A stretch of DNA of 64,000 nucleotides from Neorhizobium huautlense (GCF_030811685.1 NZ_JAUSRF010000002.1:310001-374000), one strand, 5' to 3'. Counted from the first letter of the stretch, positions 16,751 through 29,127 are shown. Program-made: numbers and translations. The notes: generated by a model from the letters alone, not told the origin.

Positions 16751-19700
16751 GCGCTTCCTCCAATTCAGGTGCGTTCCGCATCAAGGGCGCGGGCCGTCAC
16801 ACACCAGCCCGCACCGCCCGTTTCACCTTCGACGGCAAGACCTATACGGCACTGGAAGGCGATACGGTTGCCTCCGCGCTTTTGGCGCATGGCGTGCATC
16901 TGCTTGGCCGTTCGTTCAAATATCACCGCCCGCGCGGCATCTTGTCCGCTGGGCCGGAAGAACCGAATGCGCTGCTCGATGTCTCGCGTGATGCATCCCG
17001 TCGCCAGCCGAACGTGCGCGCCACCGTGCAGGAAGTTTTTGACGGCGCAAAGATCGCTTCGCAGAACCGCTGGCCGTCGCTGAAACACGATATCGGCGCG
17101 TTCAACGATCTGCTGTCGCCGTTTTTTGCCGCCGGTTTCTACTACAAGACGTTCATGTGGCCGAAGGAGGCCTGGCACAAACTCTATGAGCCGATCATCC
17201 GTCGTGCCGCAGGGCTTGGTGAAGCGCCGAAGGAAGGCGACACGGATCATTACGCCAGCCGTTACGAGCACTGTGATGTGCTGATCGCCGGTGCCGGTGT
17301 TGCCGGCCTGACAGCGGCGCTTTCCGCTGCTGCCACCGGTGCAAAGGTCATCCTCGTTGATGAACAGCCGAAAGTGGGCGGTGCGCTGCATTTCGATACA
17401 TCGACCGAGATTGATGGCAAAAATGGTTATGACTGGGCGCAGGCCACGGCTGCCAAGCTGAAGGCGATGCCGAATGTGACGGTGCTCAACCGCACCACCG
17501 TGTTCGGGTATTACAACCACGGCTTTCTCGGCCTCGTGGAGCGCGTTACCGATCATCTGGCGCTGCCGTCGAAAGATCTGCCGCGTGAACGCCTGTGGCA
17601 GGTGCGGGCGAAAAAGGTTGTCCTCGCCACGGGCTCGATCGAACGCCACATGGTGTTCGCCAACAATGACCGTCCCGGCATCATGCTCGCCTCTGCCGCG
17701 CGCACCTTCCTCAACCATCACGGCGTTGCCGTCGGTCGCGCCGTGGCCGTCTACACCGCACATGACAGCGCCTATGAGGCCGCTTTCGATCTGAAGCGCG
17801 CCGGTATCGATGTGGTTGCCATTGTCGATAACCGAAAACTGCCGGGCGAGGCGGTGCTGACGGAGGCCCGTTCGCTTGGGCTCGAGGTACTGCTCGGCCA
17901 TTCCGTGCTCGATACGGCCGGTCGTCATCGCGTCTCGTCCATCACCGTTGCCCGCAACGGCGAAAAGTCCGGCCGCAAGCTCAAGGTCGATACGCTGCTG
18001 GTCTCGGCCGGCTGGACGCCTTCGGTGCACCTTTTCTCTCAGTCTCGCGGAAAACTGCGTTTCGATGCCGAAAACGACCGCTTCCTGCCGGATATCTATG
18101 CGCAGGATTGCATCTCCATCGGCGCCTGCAATGGCACGGACGATCTGTCGACGCTGATCGGCGAAGCCTTGTCCGCCGGTGCCGAGATGGCCGGCCACAA
18201 GGGGGCCGACAGCATCGATGCCATCGCTTTTGCCGGCTCCAATCTCTATGAATGGACCGGCGGCATGATCGGTGCGGCCGAAGGGGCGGGACCTGATACG
18301 ACAGTCAAGGCCTTTGTCGATTTCCAGCATGACGTGACTGCCAAGGACATTCGCCTTGCCGTGCGCGAGGGCATGCATTCCATCGAGCATATCAAGCGTT
18401 TCACCACCAATGGCATGGCGTCCGATCAGGGCAAGCTGTCCAATATGCATGGCCTTGCCATTGCATCGGAAATGCTGGGTCGTCCGATCCCGCAGGTGGG
18501 TCTCACCACGTTTCGCGCGCCCTATACGCCGGTGACTTACGGCACGCTGGTCGGGCACTCGCGTGGACCACTGTTCGATCCGGCCCGCAAGACGCCGATG
18601 CATGATCTCGAAGCCGCTGAGGGTGCCGAGTTCGAGGATGTCGGCAACTGGAAACGCGCCTGGTATTTTCCGCGCCGCGGCGAGGATATGCACGCCGCCG
18701 TTAACCGCGAATGCAGGACGGTGCGCGAAGTCGGCGGCGTGTTCGATGCCTCGACACTCGGCAAGATCGAGGTCGTGGGTCCGGATGCGGCCGCTTTCCT
18801 CAATCTGCTCTACACCAATGCCTGGGATACGCTGAAACCCGGGAAAAGCCGTTACGGCATCATGACCCGTGAAGACGGTTTCATCTATGACGACGGTGTC
18901 GTCGGGCGTCTGGCCGAGGATCGTTTTCATGTGACCACCACGACCGGCGGTGCGCCGCGCGTGTTGCAGCATATGGAAGACTATCTGCAGACCGAATTCC
19001 CGCATCTGAAGGTCTGGCTGACCTCGACCACCGAACAATGGGCGGTGATTGCCGTTCAGGGTCCGCAGGCGCGCGAAATCATCGCGCCGTTCGTGGAAGG
19101 TCTCGACATTTCCAACGAAGCGTTTTCGCATATGTCGGTTGCCGAGTGCACGGTGATGGGCGCGCCGGCGCGTCTGTTCCGTGTGTCGTTTACCGGTGAA
19201 ATCGGCTTCGAAGTCAATGTGCCGGCAGATTTCGGTCCGGCCGTGTGGTCGGCGATCTGGGAGCGTGCGCAAAGTTTGGGTGCCTGCCTTTACGGCACCG
19301 AGACCATGCACGTGCTGCGCGCCGAAAAGGGCTATCTCATCGTCGGGCAGGATACGGACGGCACGGTCACGCCGGACGATGCCGGCTACGGCTGGGCGGT
19401 CTCCAGGAAGAAGACCGATTTTGTCGGTATCCGTGGCCTGAAACGCCCGGATCTCGTGCGGGAGGGGCGCAAGCAACTGGTCGGCCTGCTGACAAAGGAT
19501 CCGAACGAAGTGCTGGAGGAGGGCGGCCAGATCGTTGCCGATCCGAACCAGCCGAAGCCGATGACCATGCTTGGGCATGTGACATCGTCCTACTGGTCGG
19601 AAAATCTCGGCCGGTCGATCGCCATGGCATTGGTGGCCAGTGGCCGCGCCAGAATGGGCGAGACTCTTTACGTGCCGATGAAGGACAAGGTGATCGCTGT

Positions 19701-19755
19701 CGAAGTGACCGACGTCGTGTTCGTGGACAAGGAAGGAGGCCGTATCAATGGTTGA
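16747..19755 (+). CDS. soxA: Sarcosine oxidase alpha subunit
   Basis: This 1002-residue subunit has three visible parts. An N-terminal 2Fe-2S-like fold carries LLGRSFKYHRPRG (about 57-69). An NAD-binding domain has VLIAGAGVAGLTAALSAAA (about 178-196). The C-terminal half is a GcvT-like folate-binding aminomethyltransferase domain (from about 600, for example GVFDASTLGKIEVVGPDA and RVSFTGEIGFEVNVPA). It takes electrons from SoxB and passes the one-carbon unit to tetrahydrofolate, giving 5,10-methylene-THF. Translation is coupled to soxD upstream, and soxG overlaps its end by 8 bases. Confidence 0.97.
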   Translation: MSASSNSGAFRIKGAGRHTPARTARFTFDGKTYTALEGDTVASALLAHGVHLLGRSFKYHRPRGILSAGPEEPNALLDVSRDASRRQPNVRATVQEVFDGAKIASQNRWPSLKHDIGAFNDLLSPFFAAGFYYKTFMWPKEAWHKLYEPIIRRAAGLGEAPKEGDTDHYASRYEHCDVLIAGAGVAGLTAALSAAATGAKVILVDEQPKVGGALHFDTSTEIDGKNGYDWAQATAAKLKAMPNVTVLNRTTVFGYYNHGFLGLVERVTDHLALPSKDLPRERLWQVRAKKVVLATGSIERHMVFANNDRPGIMLASAARTFLNHHGVAVGRAVAVYTAHDSAYEAAFDLKRAGIDVVAIVDNRKLPGEAVLTEARSLGLEVLLGHSVLDTAGRHRVSSITVARNGEKSGRKLKVDTLLVSAGWTPSVHLFSQSRGKLRFDAENDRFLPDIYAQDCISIGACNGTDDLSTLIGEALSAGAEMAGHKGADSIDAIAFAGSNLYEWTGGMIGAAEGAGPDTTVKAFVDFQHDVTAKDIRLAVREGMHSIEHIKRFTTNGMASDQGKLSNMHGLAIASEMLGRPIPQVGLTTFRAPYTPVTYGTLVGHSRGPLFDPARKTPMHDLEAAEGAEFEDVGNWKRAWYFPRRGEDMHAAVNRECRTVREVGGVFDASTLGKIEVVGPDAAAFLNLLYTNAWDTLKPGKSRYGIMTREDGFIYDDGVVGRLAEDRFHVTTTTGGAPRVLQHMEDYLQTEFPHLKVWLTSTTEQWAVIAVQGPQAREIIAPFVEGLDISNEAFSHMSVAECTVMGAPARLFRVSFTGEIGFEVNVPADFGPAVWSAIWERAQSLGACLYGTETMHVLRAEKGYLIVGQDTDGTVTPDDAGYGWAVSRKKTDFVGIRGLKRPDLVREGRKQLVGLLTKDPNEVLEEGGQIVADPNQPKPMTMLGHVTSSYWSENLGRSIAMALVASGRARMGETLYVPMKDKVIAVEVTDVVFVDKEGGRING

Positions 19756-20320
19756 TTTTGGGGCTGAGATCGCAACAAGGACCCTTCCGCTGTCGGGTGC
19801 TCACGGCGGCTCGTCCGTCGCCCGGCTTGAACTGGCGGCACCGGCCGAACGCATCTCGTTGCGGGTGGTGGCTGCCGATGTTGCCGCATTGTCGGCGGCA
19901 CTCGGTGTCGATCTTCCGACAAGACCGAAAACATCTGCTTCCGCCAATGGTCGCACGGCGCTGTGGCTGGGCCCGGATGAGTGGCTGGTGATCGCGGAAG
20001 GTACCGGGGATACCGGAAGCGCTTTGGTGGAGGCGGCGTCAAAAGCCGCCGTGCCGCATTCGGCAACCGACGTTTCCCACCGCAACACGGCAATCATCGT
20101 ATCGGGTCCCGGTGCGGCGGCTGCCATCAATACCGGTTGCCCGCAGGATCTGTCGCTGGCGGTGTTTCCGGTTGGTGCCTGCTCGCGCACCAATTTGGGC
20201 AAGGTGGAAATCGTGCTGCTTCGGACGGCGGACGATGCGTTCCGGGTCGAAGTGTGGCGATCGTTTTCGACTTATGCGTTCGGGCTTTTGGCGGAAGGCG
20301 CGAGGGACGCGGCGCTCTGA
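19748..20320 (+). CDS. soxG: Sarcosine oxidase gamma subunit
   Basis: This 190-residue subunit of the GcvT-like SoxG family carries LGPDEWLVIAEG (about residues 75-86), a T-D-V-S-H-R block and CPQDLSLAVFP (about 132-142), all family landmarks. It completes the heterotetramer. Its ATG lies within the soxA stop region, an 8-base overlap. No purU or glyA is next to the operon, although they often flank it in other genomes. Confidence 0.93.
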   Translation: MVDFGAEIATRTLPLSGAHGGSSVARLELAAPAERISLRVVAADVAALSAALGVDLPTRPKTSASANGRTALWLGPDEWLVIAEGTGDTGSALVEAASKAAVPHSATDVSHRNTAIIVSGPGAAAAINTGCPQDLSLAVFPVGACSRTNLGKVEIVLLRTADDAFRVEVWRSFSTYAFGLLAEGARDAAL

Positions 20321-20329
20321 GGGCGCCGC
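20309..20329. terminator. G/C-rich hairpin at the end of soxG
   Basis: GCGGCGC (20309-20315) pairs with GCGCCGC (20323-20329) around a 7-base loop containing the soxG stop codon. It lies between convergent genes. There is no T-run, so terminator activity is uncertain. Confidence 0.35.
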
Positions 20330-20335
20330 GAAAAG

Positions 20336-20467
20336 TCATTCGCCGGGCTGGCGATGTTTCAGTTTTTGCCGGCGGTCGAGGTCCCATTCGTGCAGGCGGG
20401 ATGCAACATAACCAAGCAGAACAACGATTGCGGGCAGAACAATCGAATAAAAGAACCAGAAGTCCAT
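20336..20467 (-). CDS. 43-residue single-helix membrane protein
   Basis: ATG 20467 gives MDFWFFYSIVLPAIVVLLGY, one hydrophobic helix (about residues 3-22), then a basic tail (DLDRRQKLKHRQPGE). Its ATG overlaps the stop of the preceding 79-residue gene as TGATG, so translation is probably coupled. The longer frame to 20530 has no ribosome site and would extend into the upstream gene. Function unknown; small two-gene membrane pairs can be transporter accessories or toxins, but nothing here decides. Confidence 0.55.
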   Translation of the reverse strand: MDFWFFYSIVLPAIVVLLGYVASRLHEWDLDRRQKLKHRQPGE

Positions 20468-20706
20468 CAAGCCAGTCTCCTGAGTATCCGTCTGGCACGG
20501 TAATGTAATATCACCGCGCCTAAAAGCCAAGCTGTGATGGTTACGGCCATTCGAGGCGTCGAGAGAGTTGTGAACGCAGCAAGGTTATAAGCATATCCGG
20601 CGAGCGGCGTTGCAATTCCTACCGTAAAACACGCTGTTGAGGCACGATCCAGTGCATTCGCCAGCAGTTTTGTCTGTTCGATTTCCGCGACATCAAGCCC
20701 GCTCAT
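20467..20706 (-). CDS. 79-residue two-helix membrane protein
   Basis: The product has a soluble N-terminal part (MSGLDVAEIEQTKLLANALD), then two hydrophobic segments (about 26-46 and 52-69) and a basic end (HYRARRILRRLA). It probably sits in the inner membrane with both ends in the cytoplasm. It is translationally coupled to the 43-residue gene downstream. I do not recognise the family. The pair is sandwiched between the sox operon and DUF2332 and may be an independent unit. Confidence 0.55.
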   Translation of the reverse strand: MSGLDVAEIEQTKLLANALDRASTACFTVGIATPLAGYAYNLAAFTTLSTPRMAVTITAWLLGAVILHYRARRILRRLA

Positions 20707-20792
20707 AGTCTCAGCCTTACTCTTATGAATGCGAGCATAGGTTGTGTTTTGGTGCCGTCAAATCGTACGGTCTATCGGTATCGTGAGGCGAT

Positions 20793-21857
20793 CTACCACC
20801 ACCCCTTCCACTTCACCCAGCGCCCGTGAAAATCCACCCGCCCCAGTTCGCGGATTTCGCCCGTCGGCCAGATCTGCAGGCTGATCGTTGCGCCATCCTG
20901 TCTGTCGTCGGCTTCCATCTGCAGGCGGGCAAGCGGCTGGTCTTTCGTGGCGCGTTTGCCGGCTTCGGCAATGGTGGCTTCGCCGCGGGCGCGCAAGGCT
21001 GCCGGCAGATATTGCCAGGCGATAGAGTGGTAGACGACCCGCACGGCGCCTGTCGGTGGTTTTACCAGTTCGCGCGGCAGCCATTCCAGCGCATCGGCGC
21101 GTTCCACCGGTGGCGGGTTATCGACGGCGAGCATGAGTGCCGCGTCGAGACGTTGCATACGGTCGGGTTGATCCGCCCAGACATAGGATTTCAGCCGCAA
21201 CCGGTCATCCTCCGAGGTGACGTCGAGCGGGTTCAAGTCGCAGCCGAGTCGGCTTGCGATGGTGATTTCGGCATCGGGAGGCAGCGGCCCCTGCCAATCC
21301 GGCTTCAGATGCACGGGCGAGGCCGGATCGCCCCATTCGAAACCGCCGAGATCGTAATGGTAGCGATCCCATTGCAGGTTGAGCCCGGCGCTGGCGCCGA
21401 CTTCAAGCAGGTCCAATGGCTTGCCGAACAGATCGGCGATGGTGAGAAAACCCGGCAGAAGCGCGTTGCAACGGCGGATTTCGTTGGTTTGCGGCGCCGA
21501 TTGCAGTCGTTCTGTGATAAAATCGGCATGCTTTTCGAATGCGTTCAGCAAGGCATGCCATAGCCTGTCGTCATCGGTTTCGTTCGGCGGATAAACCGCC
21601 TTCAGGGCCTTGTCCTCGCTCGACAGAACGAGCGCATGGAGTGAGCCGGCCAGCCGCAGCGGTATGATATCGTTATTGATCGAGGCGTCGCCCGGCCAAT
21701 CCAGCACGGCGCGGCCGACAGCGGTGCCATGATCCAGACGTTCGGCAAAGAGGCGACACAGATGTGCGACGAAGGGGGAGCCAAGCTCCGTCGCTGCCTT
21801 GATCTGCTTGCGAAAGGCATCACGCACGGCGGTTTCGCGATCTGTCTTATGGGCCAT
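20793..21857 (-). CDS. DUF2332 family protein
   Basis: This 354-residue soluble protein carries the DUF2332 signature LLEVGASAGLNLQWDRYHYD (about residues 147-166), which looks like a degenerate SAM-binding motif (E-V-G-A-S-A-G). It may therefore be a methyltransferase relative, though no activity is assigned. Further landmarks are SRLGCDLNPLDV and HSIAWQYLP. ATG 21857 was chosen because GGAGGAACC stands immediately upstream. It follows the cyclopropane synthase gene by 20 bases, so the two form an operon; a link to lipid modification is inference. Confidence 0.82.
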   Translation of the reverse strand: MAHKTDRETAVRDAFRKQIKAATELGSPFVAHLCRLFAERLDHGTAVGRAVLDWPGDASINNDIIPLRLAGSLHALVLSSEDKALKAVYPPNETDDDRLWHALLNAFEKHADFITERLQSAPQTNEIRRCNALLPGFLTIADLFGKPLDLLEVGASAGLNLQWDRYHYDLGGFEWGDPASPVHLKPDWQGPLPPDAEITIASRLGCDLNPLDVTSEDDRLRLKSYVWADQPDRMQRLDAALMLAVDNPPPVERADALEWLPRELVKPPTGAVRVVYHSIAWQYLPAALRARGEATIAEAGKRATKDQPLARLQMEADDRQDGATISLQIWPTGEIRELGRVDFHGRWVKWKGWW

Positions 21858-21877
21858 ATGGTTCCTCCTGCATTGCC

Positions 21878-23119
21878 TCAAAGGGATAGGTCGAGCCGCT
21901 TCTCGCGCTCGATATAATCGCGTTGTCTATCGGTGATGTAATCGCGCACGATCGGGGCTGCATCGCGCTTTCTGGATAATTGCATATGAAAGACCATCTG
22001 GCTGCCGGTGCGGAACATCATCTCGGCGCTGATCAGATAAAATTCCCACATGCGGGCAAAACGTTCGTCATAGAGTTCGATCACCTTGTCGCGGTTCGCC
22101 TGAAAGCGGTTGTTCCAATGGGCAAGAGTGGTGGCGTAATGCACGCGCAGAAACTCCAGATCCGTCACCCAGAGACTGTTCTGTTCCACCACCTCGAACA
22201 CTTCCGAAAGGGCGGGGGAATACGCGCCCGGAAAAATGTATTTTCGAAGCCACGGGCTTGCCATGCCGGGCGGGCTCATATGGCCGATCGAGTGCAGCAC
22301 CATCACGCCCTCATCCGGCATCAGCGTGTTTATCTTGGCAAAAAACTCGTCGTAGTGATGCACGCCGACATGTTCGAACATGCCGACCGAGACAATGCGA
22401 TCGAATTTTTCCGAAACGTCGCGATAATCCCGAAGCTCGAATTTGACCCGGTCGGCCAAACCGGCCTTCTGCGCCCGCTGCGATGCCAGCGCCTGCTGTT
22501 CCTTGGACAGCGTCACGCCCAGAACCTGCACGTCTTCGAGGGCGGCGAGATACAGCGCCAGATCACCCCAGCCGCAGCCGATATCCAGCACTTTCATGCC
22601 CGGCTTCAGACCGAGTTTTGCTGCCAGAAGCCGCAGTTTGTTGCGCTGCGCCTGTTCCAGCGTTTCGCCTTCCTCGCGAAAATAGGCGCAGGAATAGAGC
22701 ATGTTGTCGTCGAGGAAGAGTTTGTAGAATTCGTTGCCGAGATCGTAGTGGTGGGCGACGTTCTGTTGCGCCTGACCCTTGCGGTTGGACTGCTGGCGTT
22801 TGCGGAACCGCATCTTGATCGCCCGCAACACCTTTTGCAGCGGGTAGGAGCCGAGCGACAGCCGGTTCACCGAAAACAGGGTGAGAAAATCCTGCAGCGT
22901 TGAGCCTTCCTCGAACCGCATCGTACCGTCCATATAGGCCTCGCCGGCGGCAAGTTCCGGATTGAAGACGAGGCTTTTGTAAAGCTTTGGGTCGGTCAGC
23001 CGCATGGTGACTTCGAGACCCGACGTGCCGGAAAAGACATGGCGCTTGCCATCGGCATCGATCACCGTAAGGCGACCATTGCGGATAAAGGATTTCATCA
23101 TATGCGAGAGAGGAAACAT
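21878..23119 (-). CDS. cfa: Cyclopropane-fatty-acyl-phospholipid synthase
   Basis: This 413-residue enzyme transfers a methylene group from S-adenosylmethionine to cis double bonds of membrane phospholipid acyl chains. The SAM motif VLDIGCGWGDLALYLA (about residues 182-197), the Cfa substrate region NVAHHYDLGNEFYKLFLDD and MFEHVGVHHYDEFF are all present. ATG 23119 follows CGGAGG. The frame opens upstream to 23176 but the added residues show no family features. Alternative start Met residues lie at 7 and 8. DUF2332 follows. Cyclopropanation helps survival in acid and stationary phase. Confidence 0.9.
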   Translation of the reverse strand: MFPLSHMMKSFIRNGRLTVIDADGKRHVFSGTSGLEVTMRLTDPKLYKSLVFNPELAAGEAYMDGTMRFEEGSTLQDFLTLFSVNRLSLGSYPLQKVLRAIKMRFRKRQQSNRKGQAQQNVAHHYDLGNEFYKLFLDDNMLYSCAYFREEGETLEQAQRNKLRLLAAKLGLKPGMKVLDIGCGWGDLALYLAALEDVQVLGVTLSKEQQALASQRAQKAGLADRVKFELRDYRDVSEKFDRIVSVGMFEHVGVHHYDEFFAKINTLMPDEGVMVLHSIGHMSPPGMASPWLRKYIFPGAYSPALSEVFEVVEQNSLWVTDLEFLRVHYATTLAHWNNRFQANRDKVIELYDERFARMWEFYLISAEMMFRTGSQMVFHMQLSRKRDAAPIVRDYITDRQRDYIEREKRLDLSL

Positions 23120-23202
23120 GCGGCCTCCGGAAGCGGGGATGAATGTTCCCAGCCTAGCACTGCAAATGTCTGGCATGCATCAGAAAATTGCAGTTTTTCC
23201 GG

Positions 23203-23691
23203 TTACGCGTCCTCGGGCCGATCCTTTGGGTCGAACTGCACGATCGTCGTCCAGCTTCCGGTGAGCGCCGGCTTCTTTTCGTTCTCGATTTCGATCGAGA
23301 TGTCATAGGTGGTCATCAGCATGGCGCCGCCACGAAAACGGGCTTCCTTCAGCGTGAAATGGCCGCGGATGCGGCTGCCGGTCTTCACCGGTGAGCCGAA
23401 GCGGATGTGGTCGAAACCGTAATTGAGGCCCATCGTCTGTTCACGGATGACCGGCAGGCTTTCGTAATTCATGGCAGACAGCAGCGAGATGGTCAGGAAA
23501 CCATGCGCTATGGTGCCGCCGAAAGGGCTTTCCGCTGCGGCGCGTTCCGGGTCCACATGGATGAACTGGTGGTCGTTGGTGGCATCGGCAAAGGTGTCGA
23601 TCATTGTCTGGTCGACGGTCATCCAGCTGGACACGCCGATCTCGGTTCCGACGAGATCCTTCACATCCCTCAGTGAAATTTCATGGCGCAT
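23203..23691 (-). CDS. MaoC-like (R)-specific enoyl hydratase, NodN-like
   Basis: This 162-residue single hot-dog domain has the hydratase active-site motif with Asp and His: DTFADATNDHQFIHVDPERA (residues 32-51, D39 and H44 as expected). G-T-I-A-H-G-F-L-T (about 59-67) follows. The family hydrates 2-enoyl-CoA; rhizobial NodN belongs to it. It lies 84 bases upstream of the cfa gene on the same strand and may be co-transcribed. Function in polyhydroxyalkanoate or fatty acid metabolism is possible but unproven. Confidence 0.85.
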   Translation of the reverse strand: MRHEISLRDVKDLVGTEIGVSSWMTVDQTMIDTFADATNDHQFIHVDPERAAAESPFGGTIAHGFLTISLLSAMNYESLPVIREQTMGLNYGFDHIRFGSPVKTGSRIRGHFTLKEARFRGGAMLMTTYDISIEIENEKKPALTGSWTTIVQFDPKDRPEDA

Positions 23692-23787
23692 GTTCTGTCC
23701 TCGGCTGAATGGCTCGATGATGTCCGGCCAGTGTTCTAGAGCTTTGTAAAAATTGCATGATTCAAGAATGACTGCGTGGTTGCGAGA

Positions 23788-25740
23788 TCAGGTTTCGATG
23801 CAGAAACCGACAGAACGCGGCGACAGCATGATTGTATCGATAAAACCGTCACATGCCAGCGTCTGCCAGTTGTTGCCGGGCAGGCGAGCCTCGATGTTTT
23901 GATGGCCACGGTTGAAGAGGACGGCGACGCGCACATTGCGGCCGGTGGTCTGGTCGGGCGTGGAAAGCGCCATGGTCAGCGTGGAGACATCGCTGCGTTC
24001 CCAGTCTTCGACGGTCATGATCTCGCCGCGGGCGGAAAACCATTCGACATCGCCCTTGCCGGTCAGGAACGTCGTGTCGGCAAAGGCCGGGAACCGTTTG
24101 CGCAGACCAGAGAGAAAAGCCGTGTGGGCGATGATGGCCGGATCGAGTTTTGCCCAGTCCACCCAGGTGATGGTGTTGTCCTGGCAATAGGCGTTGTTGT
24201 TGCCGCCCTGCGAGCGGCCGCCTTCATCACCGGCCGTCAGCATCACCGTGCCACGAGAGACGAACAGGGTGGAGAGCAGGGCGATGACATCACGACGGCG
24301 GTTTTCGAGGATGGACGGATCGTCGGTCGTGCCCTCGGTACCGTTGTTCCAGGAAAAATTTTCGCCGTGGCCGTCGCGGTTGTTTTCGCCGTTGGCTTCG
24401 TTGTGCTTGTGCTGGTTGGACACGAGGTCCATCAGCGTAAAACCATCATGCGCGGCGAGGAAATTGACGCTGCGGGTTTGCGTCAGATCGTGGCGGGAAA
24501 AGATTTCCGATGAGCCCGCGAGCGCGTTGGCAATCGTTCCGGTCAGGCCGTTGTCGCCACGCCAGTAACGGCGAAAATCGTCGCGGGCGCGATCATTCCA
24601 TTCGAGGAATGGGGGAGGAAAATTGCCGAGCTGGTAACCGCCGGGACCGATATCCCAGGGTTCGGCGATCATGATGCGGTCGGCCAGAACGTCATCCGCG
24701 AGGATGGCCGACAGCGTGCCGCCATCTCGGACAAAGCCGTTTGCCGTGCGACCGAGAACGGGGGCGAGATCGAAGCGGAAACCGTCTATGCCGGCTTCGG
24801 TCACGAAATGGCGCAGCGTGTCGATGATCAGGCGTTGGACGACCGGGTGGTCGCAGGCGACTGTATTGCCGGTGCCGGTATCGTTGACCAGCACGTCAGG
24901 CGCATCCGGCAGATGGCGATAATAGGAAAGATTGTCGAAACCGCGCATGGAGAGCGTTGCGCCATAACGATCGCTTTCGCCGGTGTGGTTGAAAACGAGA
25001 TCGAGAATGGTGCCGATGCCGGCTTCATGCAATGTCGCCACCGTCTCGCGCAGTTCAACCATGCCGCCGGGGCAGAGGCGCGGATCGAGCGCCATGAAGG
25101 CGACCGGATTGTAACCCCAGCCATTGGTGAGGCCGAGCGGGGCTAAATGGCGTTCATCGATCCAGGCGGTGATCGGCATCAGTTCGATGGCATCGACGCC
25201 GATTTTTTGGAGATGCGCGATGACGGCGGGGTGGGCAAGTGCGGCGATGGTGCCACGCTGATGTGCCGGAACGTCAGGGTGCAGCATGGTGAAGGGGCGC
25301 ACCGCCACTTCGTAGACAAAACCGCCGGGTTTGAATTTTGGCGCTGTGACCTTGATAGGGTTGCCCGCTGTGACGATGGCTTTGGGCACTATAGCGGCGG
25401 TGTCCTCGCCAAAACGCATCAGGCGGACATCGTGGCGGAAAGGGCGGTCGAGTTCGCGGGCGTAAGGATCGACCAGTAGTTTGGAGGGGTCAAACCACAG
25501 GCCACGATCGGGATCGTAGGTGCCGTTGGCGCGAAAGGCGTAACGCTGGCCGGCGATGATGCCGGGGAGGGTGATGTGGTGAACGTTGTCATCGCCGCGC
25601 GTCAGTGTGTGGCGGGCGGTTTCGCCGGTATCGTCGAAGAGGCAGAGTTTGATCTCTTTGGCGGATGAGGACCAGATGGCGAAGGTGGCGCCGGTATCGG
25701 TGAGGGTGGCGCCGAGGTGGGGTGTCAGACTTGAGGGCAT
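23788..25740 (-). CDS. glgX: Glycogen debranching enzyme GlgX
   Basis: This 650-residue isoamylase-type GH13 enzyme hydrolyses alpha-1,6 branches of limit dextrins left by GlgP. An N-terminal CBM48 (residues 1-110, AIWSSSAKEIKLCLFD) precedes the catalytic barrel. The catalytic nucleophile is Asp in DGFRFDLAPVLG, the acid Glu in IMIAEPWDIG and the third Asp in LAAHDGFTLMDL. It is last in the glg cluster, 283 bases after pgm. That gap holds two inverted palindromic repeats and may carry an extra promoter or stability element. Confidence 0.95.
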   Translation of the reverse strand: MPSSLTPHLGATLTDTGATFAIWSSSAKEIKLCLFDDTGETARHTLTRGDDNVHHITLPGIIAGQRYAFRANGTYDPDRGLWFDPSKLLVDPYARELDRPFRHDVRLMRFGEDTAAIVPKAIVTAGNPIKVTAPKFKPGGFVYEVAVRPFTMLHPDVPAHQRGTIAALAHPAVIAHLQKIGVDAIELMPITAWIDERHLAPLGLTNGWGYNPVAFMALDPRLCPGGMVELRETVATLHEAGIGTILDLVFNHTGESDRYGATLSMRGFDNLSYYRHLPDAPDVLVNDTGTGNTVACDHPVVQRLIIDTLRHFVTEAGIDGFRFDLAPVLGRTANGFVRDGGTLSAILADDVLADRIMIAEPWDIGPGGYQLGNFPPPFLEWNDRARDDFRRYWRGDNGLTGTIANALAGSSEIFSRHDLTQTRSVNFLAAHDGFTLMDLVSNQHKHNEANGENNRDGHGENFSWNNGTEGTTDDPSILENRRRDVIALLSTLFVSRGTVMLTAGDEGGRSQGGNNNAYCQDNTITWVDWAKLDPAIIAHTAFLSGLRKRFPAFADTTFLTGKGDVEWFSARGEIMTVEDWERSDVSTLTMALSTPDQTTGRNVRVAVLFNRGHQNIEARLPGNNWQTLACDGFIDTIMLSPRSVGFCIET

Positions 25741-25744
25741 CAGA

Positions 25745-25793
25745 TACCCCCCTCTGTCCTGCCGGACATCTCCCCCTCAAGGGGGGAGATCGG
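25745..25793. repeat. Rhizobial palindromic intergenic repeat, copy 1
   Basis: This 49-base element comprises two hairpins: GTCC/GGAC (25756-25759 with 25764-25767) and ATCTCCCCC/GGGGGAGAT (25769-25777 with 25782-25790). It is the reverse complement of copy 2 (25936-25984) except at two positions, which change together. It matches the G/C-rich hairpin repeats common between genes in Rhizobiaceae, possibly the RIME class. Confidence 0.75.
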
Positions 25794-25935
25794 CTGAACG
25801 GCAACCTGAGCAATCCATGTGTGATAGCCCTGCCCATAAGAAGGGAGATCCGCTGGAAGCGTGCTCGCCGTGTTATCTCGGTATGCGTCGTTGCTGCCAG
25901 TGCTGAAAAGCGAAAAGGGTACGAGATCGCCACAT

Positions 25936-25984
25936 CCGATCTCCCCCCTTGAGGGGGAGATGCCCGGCAGGGCAGAGGGGGGTA
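25936..25984. repeat. Rhizobial palindromic intergenic repeat, copy 2 (inverted)
   Basis: Inverted partner of 25745-25793, separated from it by 142 unique bases. Its small stem is GCCC (25962-25965) / GGGC (25970-25973), where copy 1 has GTCC/GGAC. The substitution keeps pairing. Together the two copies could fold into one long stem-loop in the pgm-glgX transcript, or work independently as stability or Rho-resistant ends. Confidence 0.75.
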
Positions 25985-26023
25985 ACGACATCCGCCGACC
26001 TTTCGTTTTCAGCAGCAACAACC

Positions 26024-29100
<3,077 letters not shown>

Positions 29101-29127
29101 GTTCGTTTTCAAAACCCCGTTTCGTCT

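Noticed and set aside
16765..19578. A 937-residue open frame antisense to soxA.
   Set aside because: It mirrors the codon structure of a certain gene in a high-GC genome, has no ribosome site or family features, and soxA is unmistakable.
25745..25984. Possible CRISPR or IS ends.
   Set aside because: There are only two inverted palindromic copies with no regular spacers, transposase or target duplication; they fit rhizobial intergenic hairpins.
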